Assembly: GCA_937919655.1 (NCBI GenBank)
Contig: CALFPJ010000004.1
Coordinates: 1 to 64,000, forward strand
Direction of reading: 5' to 3'
Length of the DNA stretch: 64,000 nucleotides
Source of the DNA: an uncultured Gemmatimonadales bacterium
GTDB lineage: Bacteria > Gemmatimonadota > Gemmatimonadetes > Longimicrobiales > Gaopeijiaceae
Part shown: positions 54,178-62,652 of the stretch, one piece after another
How positions within the stretch are numbered: the first letter of the stretch is position 1
Layout: each line of letters begins with the position of its first letter
The notes under the pieces: model-generated
Databases searched by the model: none
What the model saw: only the letters and a program-made list of their open reading frames with translations
What the model was told of the DNA's origin: nothing
Translations under genes and position numbers: made by a program

Positions 54178-55746
54178 CTACAGTACACGATCAATCACCA
54201 CCAACGCGATCCCGATCATTGCCCCGAGCACGTAGCCGAGGCGCACGATCAAGACGAGCTCCCGATCTGTAACTTTGCGGACGAGTTCCTCTAGGCGTTC
54301 CATAGGGAAGTTGAGCACCTTGTCTTCCACTCGGCGGGCCACATTGATCTGTTGGACTACCGCGGGCACCTGAGTTTCGAGCCACCCCCAAATAGGTTCG
54401 CCGAGGGCTGCCTCGATGCGGGCCGGGCCATTCTCTGGAAGCCATCGGGCGGGCATGCCGATTGGGCGATCGAGGAGACTGCGCACCAGCTTTCGTACAC
54501 CCGCTTTTGCTGCGCCGCGGGCTGTCTCCGTGCGAGCGGCCGCCACCAACATGTCTGCGATCCGATCCGCAGGCACACGATCGAGCACGTCACCCCATGT
54601 GCGCGCGCCCGCTTTCTCCAGCCCGGAGTGCAGCTTCTCAGCCAGGAAGTCGCGAGAGCCGGGGTCCCGGGCCATTCCCACGACCCAGCTGCCCAGGGTC
54701 GCTCGGGTGTCCACGACGCTCGCGTCCTCCGGATTGCCCAGCACCGCGGAAACCGGCCGCCTCAGGAAGTCCACGATCGCTTCGTTGACCCCACGGGCGA
54801 TCGCCTCTTGAACGGCAGGGTCTCGTAGGATCTCTGAAAGACGCTCCGCCCCCTCACGCTCGATCGTGTTGAGGACCTTCTCCACGGTGTCCTCCGTCAT
54901 GACCAGGCGGGCGACAAAACGCTGGTGGAACTTCAAGTCACTCAGGAAGCGCTGGAAAAGGTCGTGCAGCGTCGCTTCAAAGCGAGCGCGGGCCGTCTCG
55001 TCTTCGAGTAGTCGCCCAAGGCGCTGAGCGGCAAGTGGCAAATACCCTGCGATCGCCTTTTCCACCGAGCCGACTAAGCCGAGGGGCAGAACTTCTTCGA
55101 ACGTTCTCCCCGGGGCCAGGAGTCGCTCAGAAGCGCGACTGAGGTAGTCGTCTACCGCGGCCGTGAAGTCATCACTCTCGACCGCGTTCTGCAGCCAGTC
55201 CTGAACTGCCGCCTCGACTGCCTCGCCGCGTGCGGGCGTCAGTATGCCGCCGATGGGTTCGTCCCGGATCGCCTCGACGAGATCCAACGCACGCCGGCCC
55301 ATCGACTCATCGAAGCTGTCCGAGACGAGATACTCATCAAGGTTGAGCATACCCTTGTCGATGCCTTCGTCGATGAGCTCTTCGACATTCTCCATGACGC
55401 TGGCAGGGATCAGCTCCCTGAGAGAACCGCGGTCGGTACGGAGGGCGCCGTCGAGGAATCCAGACAGTCGTTCGTCGAACGCCTTGCGGAAGGTCGCGTC
55501 GGTGAATGTCTCCGTAAGGTCCTCTTGAGTCAGCAACCGATCTCCGACCGTGCGGCCGATTGCGGCAGCCAGCCGAGGTTGGTTCTTGGGGATCGCACCT
55601 TGCAAGAACCCAATGCGCCACCTGTTGAACAACTTGGGTGACTTGTACGGGTGGAAGAGCATCCAAATGGCGATGCTGTTGGTTAATCCACCGGCGAGGG
55701 CTCCGAAGCCGATCTTGAGGGCTGCCGCGAATAGCTCTTCGTTCAC
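54178..55746 (-). CDS. DUF445-family membrane protein
   Basis: 522 residues. The start EELFAAALKIGFGALAGGLTNSIAIWMLFHPYK, with a first membrane helix and the TNSIAIWMLFHP motif, and the second helix near the C-terminus (YVLGAMIGIALVVIDRVL) match DUF445. Between them is a long helical region with repeated LxxFLxGAL-type segments. DUF445 proteins are inner-membrane proteins of unknown role. It is the last gene of a minus-strand set; the upstream lipoprotein gene ends 36 bases before its start. Confidence 0.87.
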   Translation of the reverse strand: MNEELFAAALKIGFGALAGGLTNSIAIWMLFHPYKSPKLFNRWRIGFLQGAIPKNQPRLAAAIGRTVGDRLLTQEDLTETFTDATFRKAFDERLSGFLDGALRTDRGSLRELIPASVMENVEELIDEGIDKGMLNLDEYLVSDSFDESMGRRALDLVEAIRDEPIGGILTPARGEAVEAAVQDWLQNAVESDDFTAAVDDYLSRASERLLAPGRTFEEVLPLGLVGSVEKAIAGYLPLAAQRLGRLLEDETARARFEATLHDLFQRFLSDLKFHQRFVARLVMTEDTVEKVLNTIEREGAERLSEILRDPAVQEAIARGVNEAIVDFLRRPVSAVLGNPEDASVVDTRATLGSWVVGMARDPGSRDFLAEKLHSGLEKAGARTWGDVLDRVPADRIADMLVAAARTETARGAAKAGVRKLVRSLLDRPIGMPARWLPENGPARIEAALGEPIWGWLETQVPAVVQQINVARRVEDKVLNFPMERLEELVRKVTDRELVLIVRLGYVLGAMIGIALVVIDRVL

Positions 55747-55782
55747 CAGTAGATCTCCGTGCGTACCTGGTGGCCCCCCATG

Positions 55783-56772
55783 CTACCGCCTTTCGTGGGT
55801 GAAGAGGCCGCTGACCGGAAACGTCCGCCCTTCGATGAGAAAAGTACCAGAAACCTCGAATAGCGCCCGGACTGGGAGAACAGGCCCTTCGCCATCACCC
55901 GGCGTGACCTGGGCCGAGCGGACTTCAAGAATGCCCTGAACGTTTCCGTCAGGAGATGACACCGTCCACGATACCGGCACGTCACGCCGGGCAGGCTGGA
56001 AGGCGCTTGTTTCCGTCCAGTCCACGATTAGTTCGGGCCACTGAAGGTCCCGAAAATCGAGGCGGGCCCATCCAAGGTAGGGGGGCGCAGACTCGGGATC
56101 GTGTTCCGCAGTCCCCTCCAATACGACCTGGAGGGAGTCACCCGACGTCAAGAACGCCCAGTCCCCTCCAGGAGGAGATTCGGCAGACGAACCTCGTGCC
56201 ATGTCGAGTACCAGTCCTCCGATCCGCCGTTCGGAGAGGTATAGTGAGCCCTCCAATAACTGGAGCACCTCGCCCTTCGGCCCAGCCCACTGGGCGAGCA
56301 CGTTTCCTAGCCCCACCTCGAGATTCCGCGGACCGTCGTCAAAGATGATTCCGTCCACGGCATCTCCTTCTCGGACGACGAACCGGAGGTCGTTATGGGG
56401 AAGGACGCGGGCGGGGGACCGGGTGGGGGGTGTTTCCCATCGCTCTGAAAAAAACGCCTCCCACACTCCGCTGCGACTCAGCCAACCCCTGGCCTCTCGG
56501 ACCACCGTTCCTGGGCGCGTTGTTGTCATGAGGAGCCACGGCACCAGGAAGGAGCTGTCTCTCCCTACCGTCGTGAATACAAAATTCCGTTCGTAGGATC
56601 GGCCAGGAAAGTTTCGATTGGCGGAGGGCGGCGGCGTCCCCGCTGGCTGCAGGTCCGCACGGGGCTCCCCCTCACCACATGCCGCCAGAACGGCGAGTGC
56701 CGCCAGCGGTCCCAGAGCCATCATGCGGCGCGCCCGGCTCCATCGGGTGTTGCTCACGAGGTCGGGGTCCAT
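55783..56772 (-). CDS. Lipoprotein of unknown function, lipocalin/CrtC-like beta protein
   Basis: 329 residues. The N-terminus RWSRARRMMALGPLAALAVLAAC is a lipoprotein signal peptide with lipobox LAAC. The mature part is almost wholly beta-type with Trp-rich strands (WAFLTSGDSLQVVLEG, LGWARLDFRDLQWPELIVDW), suggesting a lipocalin-like or AttH/CrtC-type fold; this is tentative. It overlaps the preceding DUF1499-like gene by 19 bases on the same strand. Confidence 0.68.
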   Translation of the reverse strand: MDPDLVSNTRWSRARRMMALGPLAALAVLAACGEGEPRADLQPAGTPPPSANRNFPGRSYERNFVFTTVGRDSSFLVPWLLMTTTRPGTVVREARGWLSRSGVWEAFFSERWETPPTRSPARVLPHNDLRFVVREGDAVDGIIFDDGPRNLEVGLGNVLAQWAGPKGEVLQLLEGSLYLSERRIGGLVLDMARGSSAESPPGGDWAFLTSGDSLQVVLEGTAEHDPESAPPYLGWARLDFRDLQWPELIVDWTETSAFQPARRDVPVSWTVSSPDGNVQGILEVRSAQVTPGDGEGPVLPVRALFEVSGTFLIEGRTFPVSGLFTHERR

Positions 56773-57185
56773 GTCGGAGAAAGTGTCGGGTCCAAAATCT
56801 CGCCGGGCTTGACCTCGAGTGCTTGGTCTAGGCTCCTACAGAGAATCCCGATCTTGCGGGCGTTCCGCCCCAGGTCCGGCCGTCGATCGCGCGCGGCGCC
56901 CGTGACGTCCACCCGCGTCTGGGCGTTGGCATCGAGACCGACGGTGATGCGGACATCATCTGAGAGCCGCCAAAGCATCGTCGTACACGACACGTCGATG
57001 ATTCCCGACTCATCGTTCGACGCAGTGATCTGCCAACCGCGGACCGCACCTCCGGCTACTTTCAGCGCGCAGGTCCACACACGCTCGAAGGGGATCGCGT
57101 ATGTGCGGCCGCGAAGGCGTCGGTCCTGGGACGACGGGTCGGTGGCGGCCTCATACCGCGCAAGCCCACTCAAGACTGAACTCAA
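56754..57185 (-). CDS. DUF1499-like protein
   Basis: 143 residues starting at TTG 57185, whose TTGA overlaps the stop of the SIMPL gene and implies translational coupling. The pattern TYAIPFERVWTCALKVAGG...RGWQITASNDESGIIDVSC and RITVGLDANAQTRVDVTG...DLGRNARKIGILCRSLDQAL resembles DUF1499-type proteins. There is no clear signal peptide. Function unknown. Confidence 0.65.
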   Translation of the reverse strand: MSSVLSGLARYEAATDPSSQDRRLRGRTYAIPFERVWTCALKVAGGAVRGWQITASNDESGIIDVSCTTMLWRLSDDVRITVGLDANAQTRVDVTGAARDRRPDLGRNARKIGILCRSLDQALEVKPGEILDPTLSPTWTPTS

Positions 57186-57982
57186 AGCGCAGCGCGCTCC
57201 GGCCCAAGCGCAAACTTTATGGTGACGCTGGCGCGCACTGTCTGATCGTCGGCCTCGATGGGTGTTGCCGCGAAGGACCGGGCCTGCGCCATCTCCAACA
57301 TGGGCCCCCCGCGCGACTGGCCACCCCCACGCACCTCGACCGGCGGGCCCAACTCGTACCCGAGGGCTGCAGCCATAACTTCCGCCTGAGCCTTGGCATG
57401 TGCGACCGCGGCCGCGAGCGCTGCCCTCTTTGCTTCCTCGGTATCGGCTGTACCGAACGAGAGGCTGGATACACGGTTAGCTCCTGCGACGATGGCGGCG
57501 TCCAACAGGCGTCCGACGAGGTCGACATCGGAAATCGTCACCCGGATGTTGTTCGAGGCCGTGTACCCGGAGATCTCAGCCGGGCGGTTGTCTTCCGGCC
57601 GGTTGCAGTCGGGGCGCAGGGAGTACCCGAAGGTCTCGATCACCATGCCCGGGAGGTTGGCCGCGCGGACCGCTGCGAATACCCGATCCATGAGGTCAGC
57701 ATTGGCGCCGGCTGCATCGGCGGCGCCGATGCTGCGGGTCTCGACAGCAAAAGACACCAAGGCCATGTCGGCTGCGACGACGACCGAACCGGAACCCGAC
57801 ACTTCGATGAAGCCAGGCTCCGCCATAGGCGACATGGTCTGCATCGCTGAAGCGCCCTGCTCGTGGGCCACTTCGTACATGTGTATGCGGGCTATCCCGT
57901 CATTTGCCGGCGGTTGAGCCCCCGCGGGGCCGCCTCCGCACGCGGCGAAGACAACGAGTGTGGGAAGGATGTGTCGCATCAT
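57182..57982 (-). CDS. SIMPL-domain (DUF541) lipoprotein
   Basis: 266 residues from the ATG at 57982, which has GAG upstream and starts a lipoprotein signal (MMRHILPTLVVFAAC). The mature part contains the SIMPL domain (FIEVSGSGSVVVAADMALVSFAVETR, SNNIRVTISDVDLVGRLLDAA, AVAHAKAQAEVMAAALG), found in periplasmic proteins of unclear, possibly stress-related role. The longer frame to 58081 is not preferred because it would bury the signal peptide. It is the first gene of the minus-strand set to 54178. Confidence 0.85.
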   Translation of the reverse strand: MMRHILPTLVVFAACGGGPAGAQPPANDGIARIHMYEVAHEQGASAMQTMSPMAEPGFIEVSGSGSVVVAADMALVSFAVETRSIGAADAAGANADLMDRVFAAVRAANLPGMVIETFGYSLRPDCNRPEDNRPAEISGYTASNNIRVTISDVDLVGRLLDAAIVAGANRVSSLSFGTADTEEAKRAALAAAVAHAKAQAEVMAAALGYELGPPVEVRGGGQSRGGPMLEMAQARSFAATPIEADDQTVRASVTIKFALGPERAAL

Positions 57983-58132
57983 TATCTCGATTGCCGTTGA
58001 GTGACTGTCGGCGTAATGAGGCGGTGTTCGCCGCCCCGAATGTCGATGCCTGGTTACGTGAGGCCTACACCGCTCATTCACCGAGCCTTATAGTGTGGCG
58101 TCGTCGCCTCACCCTCGCTACGCCCTGAGCCC

Positions 58133-59149
58133 ATGAAAGCCGTCATGCCTTTGGCCGGAAAAGGTACCCGCCTCCGGCCACACACACTCCATACACCCAA
58201 AGCCCTGATGAGGGTCGCGGGCAAGCCCGTCCTCAGTTTCCTTCTCGATGATTTGATCGCCCTGGGCGTCGATGAGATGGTCTTCATTGTGGGGTATCTT
58301 CGCGATGAGGTCGAGGCGTGGATCCGAGCGGAGTATCCGAACCTTCGGGGCCACTACGTGGTGCAAGAAATTCAAGACGGCACCGCAGGGGCTATCGCGC
58401 TGGCCGAGCCGTTTATTGACGAAGAGGTATTGATCGTCTTCCCGGACGCGGTGCTGGAGGTCGACTACGGGCTCATTGCCACGCTCGACGACGGGCACGC
58501 GGGTGTGATATGGGCCAAAGAGGTTGAGGACTATCAGCGCTACGGCGTGATCGTGACGGATGAGGCGGGTGACATGGCGCGCATCATTGAAAAGCCGTCA
58601 GAGCCCATCTCGAAGCTGGCCAACATCGGCATGTACTACATCCGGGACCACGAACTACTGTTCGAAGGCGTGCGACATACACTTGCGGCAGACCCGGGGG
58701 CAGGGGGGGAGTTCTTCCTGACCGATGCCTTCCAGTACATGGTCGACCATGGCGCCAAGTTGCTGCCGGCACCGGTGAGAGGCTGGTGGGACGCTGGAAA
58801 GCCCGAGACACTACTAGACACCAACGCGCACCTCATTGAGCGCGACCTTGGCGGGATCGATGCCACTGCCTCCGTTGAGGGCGCTGAGATTGTGGAACCC
58901 GTGCGGATCGAAGCCGGCGCCATCGTGCTCGGTGGGTCGATTGGCCCGCACGTGACGATCGAGTCGGGGGCACGCGTGGAAGGCTCTCAACTCCGAAACG
59001 CGATCATAGGGGCGGGCGCCAAGGTTGTGAACTGCGACTTAGGGGATTCGTTGGTCGGTGCCGGGAGTACGGTACAAAATTGTACAGGCTCGATCTCTGT
59101 GACGGATTTCTCGACGATCGTTGGCGGCGAACGATCGCCGAGACTCTAA
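58133..59149 (+). CDS. Sugar-1-phosphate nucleotidyltransferase
   Basis: 338 residues. KAVMPLAGKGTRLRPHTLHTPKALMRVAGKP is the complete nucleotide-binding/Lys motif of the RmlA/GlmU/GalU superfamily; metal Asp (VFPDAVLEVDY) and NIGMYYI follow. The last 100 residues contain hexapeptide-like left-handed helix repeats (GAIVLGGSIGPHVTIESGA), as in proteins with an acyltransferase-like tail. It forms an NDP- or dTDP-sugar from a sugar phosphate for glycan synthesis. The partner genes are not adjacent. Its stop overlaps by four bases with the convergent peptidase gene. Confidence 0.87.
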   Translation: MKAVMPLAGKGTRLRPHTLHTPKALMRVAGKPVLSFLLDDLIALGVDEMVFIVGYLRDEVEAWIRAEYPNLRGHYVVQEIQDGTAGAIALAEPFIDEEVLIVFPDAVLEVDYGLIATLDDGHAGVIWAKEVEDYQRYGVIVTDEAGDMARIIEKPSEPISKLANIGMYYIRDHELLFEGVRHTLAADPGAGGEFFLTDAFQYMVDHGAKLLPAPVRGWWDAGKPETLLDTNAHLIERDLGGIDATASVEGAEIVEPVRIEAGAIVLGGSIGPHVTIESGARVEGSQLRNAIIGAGAKVVNCDLGDSLVGAGSTVQNCTGSISVTDFSTIVGGERSPRL

Positions 59150-60372
59150 CTGAGGGTGTCGAGAAGCATGAGCGTCAGCAGCGCTCGTTCGACACCGAGC
59201 ACGCCCTGGCTGTTTTCGTACCACTCGTCGAGCGTGTGCATACGCCCCATGACTCCGCCGGCTCCCAGAGTGATGGAGGGAATACCAAGCGCCATGGGCA
59301 CATTGGCGTCGGTGGACGAGGCCACCAGTTCGGGTGCGTAGCCGAGTCCTGACGTTGCCGCGACCGCGGCACGTACCAGCGCTTCGTCGGGCGAGGTCGT
59401 CCCCCCTGGCCTCTGTCCCAGGTCTTCGATTTCCAGACCCATCGCAGCCGAGCCGTGCAGGCGCTTGGTGTTCTCGTCTTCCACCGCCCGCGCCAGCTGT
59501 TCACGTACGGTTTGGTCCAGGGATTCGAGTCGCTCCTCTGAGAGGCTTCGAACCTCCATCTCGAGCCAAGCCTTCTCGGGGATCGCGTTGATGCTGGTGC
59601 CCCCGCCCATCCGTCCGACGGTGATGGTCGCATCACCATCTAATTCGATTCCACCGAAATGAGCGACGGCCCCCGCCAGCGCGTGCAGCGGGTTGGCCGT
59701 GCCCCAATCCGCCCATGAATGGCCACCCGGGCCCGTGGCGCTGACTCGGTATCGCCGAGACCCGACCGCTTGGTTCACAATGCTTTGGTGGCCGGCGCCG
59801 TCCAGAGAAACGAACCCTGCCGCTTCCCTGCCAACTCCGCCATCGCCGAACAGATGGCGGACTCCGCGTAGATTTCCGACGCCTTCCTCGCCTACGGTAG
59901 CCACGAACAGGAGGGAGCGACTCCACGAAATGCCGGAATAAGACATCGCCCGCGCCAATGCCAGTAGGACGGCGAGCCCACGTCCGTCGTCTCCGATTCC
60001 TGGCCCCAACAGGCGGTCTCCGTCGCGTGTGACGCGTACGTCGGTCCCGGGCGGGAAGACCGTGTCGAGGTGTGCGCTCACAATCACAGGGCGGTCGCCC
60101 CTCCCCGGTGGAGCCAGCCATCCGCACACGTTGCCCACCGCGTCTGTTTCGATATCGACGAGGCCGCTCCGCTTCATCAATTCGGCCATCAGAAGGCCCC
60201 TGGCGGCTTCTCCAAACGGGGGTGCCTCGATTTCGGTGAGTGCGATCTGCTCCGCGAGCGTGCGCTCGTCGGTGCCGCGTATCTCTGCCCGGGCGGAGGT
60301 GAAGACCTCCCCAGAAGCGACCACGCTCGCGGCCCGCTCGGTCGACGGATCTTGGATTGGCGGAGGAGACAT
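59146..60372 (-). CDS. M20-family metallopeptidase
   Basis: 408 residues. The zinc motifs are VIVSAHLDTVFPPG, DDGRGLAVLLALA with the bridging Asp, ATVGEEGVGNLRG with the catalytic Glu pair, and the C-terminal His near TLGAGGVMGRMHTLDEW. A dimerisation domain insertion lies around 210-310. The type resembles peptidase T-like or carboxypeptidase-like enzymes that cleave short peptides in the cytoplasm; substrate unknown. The ATG at 60372 gives an N-terminal extension of about 30 residues, so a later start is possible. Confidence 0.88.
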   Translation of the reverse strand: MSPPPIQDPSTERAASVVASGEVFTSARAEIRGTDERTLAEQIALTEIEAPPFGEAARGLLMAELMKRSGLVDIETDAVGNVCGWLAPPGRGDRPVIVSAHLDTVFPPGTDVRVTRDGDRLLGPGIGDDGRGLAVLLALARAMSYSGISWSRSLLFVATVGEEGVGNLRGVRHLFGDGGVGREAAGFVSLDGAGHQSIVNQAVGSRRYRVSATGPGGHSWADWGTANPLHALAGAVAHFGGIELDGDATITVGRMGGGTSINAIPEKAWLEMEVRSLSEERLESLDQTVREQLARAVEDENTKRLHGSAAMGLEIEDLGQRPGGTTSPDEALVRAAVAATSGLGYAPELVASSTDANVPMALGIPSITLGAGGVMGRMHTLDEWYENSQGVLGVERALLTLMLLDTLS

Positions 60373-60617
60373 TTGAGGCCGTGTTCGAGAGCGGGGGTCG
60401 CCGAGTTGCGAGGTTTGCCAGACGTCTGCCTACGAATGTAACGACCATCTACGGCGAACTTCCGCCGGGTGGTGTTGGGGAGCGCGGCCCCGAGGAGACA
60501 TTGTCAGGGGATGCAGGCGAGGCCCGTTTCCGTCAACTTCAAGGTGTAAACAAGGGTCTGCGCTGGCCTCGGGTACCGATTTTACTCTGAAGTGAGCCAC
60601 TTCAACAAAAGGAGTGA

Positions 60618-61853
60618 GTGTTGAAAGAGAAGGACCTCATTTACGATTGGAACCAGTCAGAGACGAACTTCGACTGGTCGAAGGTCGGAGAGATTCAGCT
60701 GGACGACGAAACGCTGCGCGACGGTCTGCAAAATCCGTCGGTTATCGATCCTTCGATCGAGGACAAGATCCGGCTTTTGCATCTAATGGATCATCTCGGC
60801 ATCCACACTGCTGACATCGGCTTACCCGGTGCCGGCCCTAGAGCGGTTGCTGCCGTCACGGCCCTGGCCCGCGAGATCATCGACTCCGGCCTCTCGATCT
60901 CGGCCAACTGCGCGGCCCGCACCATGCTTGCTGACGTCCGCCCGATTGCTGAGATTAGCCAGGCGGTGGGACTTCCGATCGAAGCGTGCACCTTCATAGG
61001 TAGCTCGCCGATCCGACAGTACGCAGAGGGGTGGACCCTTGAGAAGATGCTGCGAACCTCTGAGGAATCGGTCACTTTCGCCATCAAAGAAGGATTGTCG
61101 GTGATGATGGTCACGGAGGACACGACGCGTGCCCGCCCAGAAGACCTAAAGGCTCTTTACGGTGCCGCGATTGAGTGGGGCGCCAAGCGGCTCTGTGTAT
61201 CGGACACCGTAGGGCATGCGACGCCTGAGGGCGCTCGAGCCGTAGTTCGTTTCGTGGTCGAGGAGATCGTGAAACCCTCGGGCGAAGACGTCAGCGTGGA
61301 CTGGCATGGCCATCGTGATCGAGGTTTTGGACTCGCCAACACCTTGGCCGCGATCGAGGCCGGCGCGACGCGGGTGCATGGAACGGCGCTCGGAATCGGC
61401 GAGCGCAGCGGAAATACGGAAATGGACCTGCTCTTGGTCAATCTCAAATTGTTGGGGGTTCACGATGCTGACCTCACGGTGTTGCCTGAATACTGCGGGC
61501 TAGCCGCCAGCGCCTGTGGGCTCCCGCTCGGGCACTCGTATCCTGTTTTTGGTGAAGATGCATTCCGTACAGGAACAGGCGTCCACGCAGCGGCGATCGT
61601 TAAAGCCGAGGCCAAGGGGGACGCGTGGCTGGCAGACCGAATCTACTCGGGCATTCCTGCGTCGATGGTCGGTCGGAAGCAACGCATCGAAGTCGGCCCC
61701 ATGTCAGGCTTGTCGAACGTGAAATACTGGCTCAGGGAACGAGGACTCGACCCCGACGACCAAGCATTGTGCGGTCGCATCTTCGACGCGGCGAAGCGCA
61801 GCGATCACACACTTACCGAAAGTGAGATCCTGTTTATCTGCCAGACACCGTAA
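60618..61853 (+). CDS. LeuA-like acyltransferase (isopropylmalate/homocitrate synthase family)
   Basis: 411 residues. TIM-barrel HMGL-like enzyme with the catalytic-metal motif QLDDETLRDGLQNPS, VDWHGHRDRGFGLAN with two metal His, and HGTALGIGERSGNTEMD. It condenses acetyl-CoA (or another acyl-CoA) with a 2-oxo acid. The regulatory LeuA C-terminal domain is absent; the tail of about 100 residues is of the short homocitrate/citramalate type, so the substrate is not assigned. The start is GTG 60618 or TTG 60621, both after GGAG; TTG has the better spacing. Confidence 0.83.
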   Translation: MLKEKDLIYDWNQSETNFDWSKVGEIQLDDETLRDGLQNPSVIDPSIEDKIRLLHLMDHLGIHTADIGLPGAGPRAVAAVTALAREIIDSGLSISANCAARTMLADVRPIAEISQAVGLPIEACTFIGSSPIRQYAEGWTLEKMLRTSEESVTFAIKEGLSVMMVTEDTTRARPEDLKALYGAAIEWGAKRLCVSDTVGHATPEGARAVVRFVVEEIVKPSGEDVSVDWHGHRDRGFGLANTLAAIEAGATRVHGTALGIGERSGNTEMDLLLVNLKLLGVHDADLTVLPEYCGLAASACGLPLGHSYPVFGEDAFRTGTGVHAAAIVKAEAKGDAWLADRIYSGIPASMVGRKQRIEVGPMSGLSNVKYWLRERGLDPDDQALCGRIFDAAKRSDHTLTESEILFICQTP

Positions 61854-61877
61854 TGCACGCGGCGAGTGGTACAGGTA

Positions 61878-62615
61878 ATGGAAGCCGATAGTCGGGTTAA
61901 GCCCTCCCAACGTGTTCTTGTTGTGGAGGACGAGCCGGATATCGCTGCCCTGATTGCCTATCAATTGACACGCGAGGGGTTCCGCGTGGAGACCGCCGGC
62001 ACCGGCCCAGAGGCGCTCAAGGCCGTCTCTCGTGATATTCCGGACCTCATCGTGCTCGACCGTATGCTCCCCGGCATCAGCGGAGACGGGGTCCTCCAAC
62101 GCCTCAGGGCGGAGGTCTCCACGGCGACCGTTCCCGTGCTGGTCCTTACGGCCAAACGTGAGCAGGAAGACCGTATCGAGGGGTTGGAGTTGGGGGCCGA
62201 TGATTACCTGACCAAACCGTTCAGCCCGCGCGAGTTGGTGTTGCGGGTGAAGGCGATCCTGCGTCGTGCCTCTGAGGCGCCGAGCAGCGGGGGTGAGCGC
62301 ATTGTTCGAGCGGGCCCGATCCGGCTTGACGTTGCATCGCATCACGCTTCGTTGAAAGACGTCGAATTGGACCTGACGCCGACCGAGTTTCGCCTTTTGC
62401 GAGCCCTAATTGAGCGCCGCGGACGCACCCAGAGTCGTAAGCAACTGCTTGAGAGCGCGTGGGATATCGAGGCATCCGTGTCCGATCGGCTGCACACGCG
62501 GACGGTAGACATGCACGTCCGTCGGTTGCGCGCGAAGCTAGGCGAAGTCGGCGTGTGGATTCAGACGATTCGAGGCTTCGGGTACAGGTTGAAGGTGCCC
62601 GAGGGCGTCGAATAG
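61878..62615 (+). CDS. OmpR/PhoB-family response regulator
   Basis: 245 residues from the ATG at 61878. Receiver domain with VLVVEDEPD, phospho-acceptor Asp in IVLDRMLPG, Thr (VLTAK) and Lys (TKPFSPREL), then a winged-helix DNA-binding domain (LTPTEFRLLRALIERRGRTQS, VDMHVRRLRAKLGEVG, IQTIRGFGYRL). It is followed after 37 bases by its histidine kinase. The pair is PhoB/PhoR-like; the phosphate link is inferred by similarity only. Confidence 0.93.
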   Translation: MEADSRVKPSQRVLVVEDEPDIAALIAYQLTREGFRVETAGTGPEALKAVSRDIPDLIVLDRMLPGISGDGVLQRLRAEVSTATVPVLVLTAKREQEDRIEGLELGADDYLTKPFSPRELVLRVKAILRRASEAPSSGGERIVRAGPIRLDVASHHASLKDVELDLTPTEFRLLRALIERRGRTQSRKQLLESAWDIEASVSDRLHTRTVDMHVRRLRAKLGEVGVWIQTIRGFGYRLKVPEGVE

Positions 62616-62652
62616 CGGTGGCCGTGCGCCCGCCCTCAGGCTGAGTCTGACG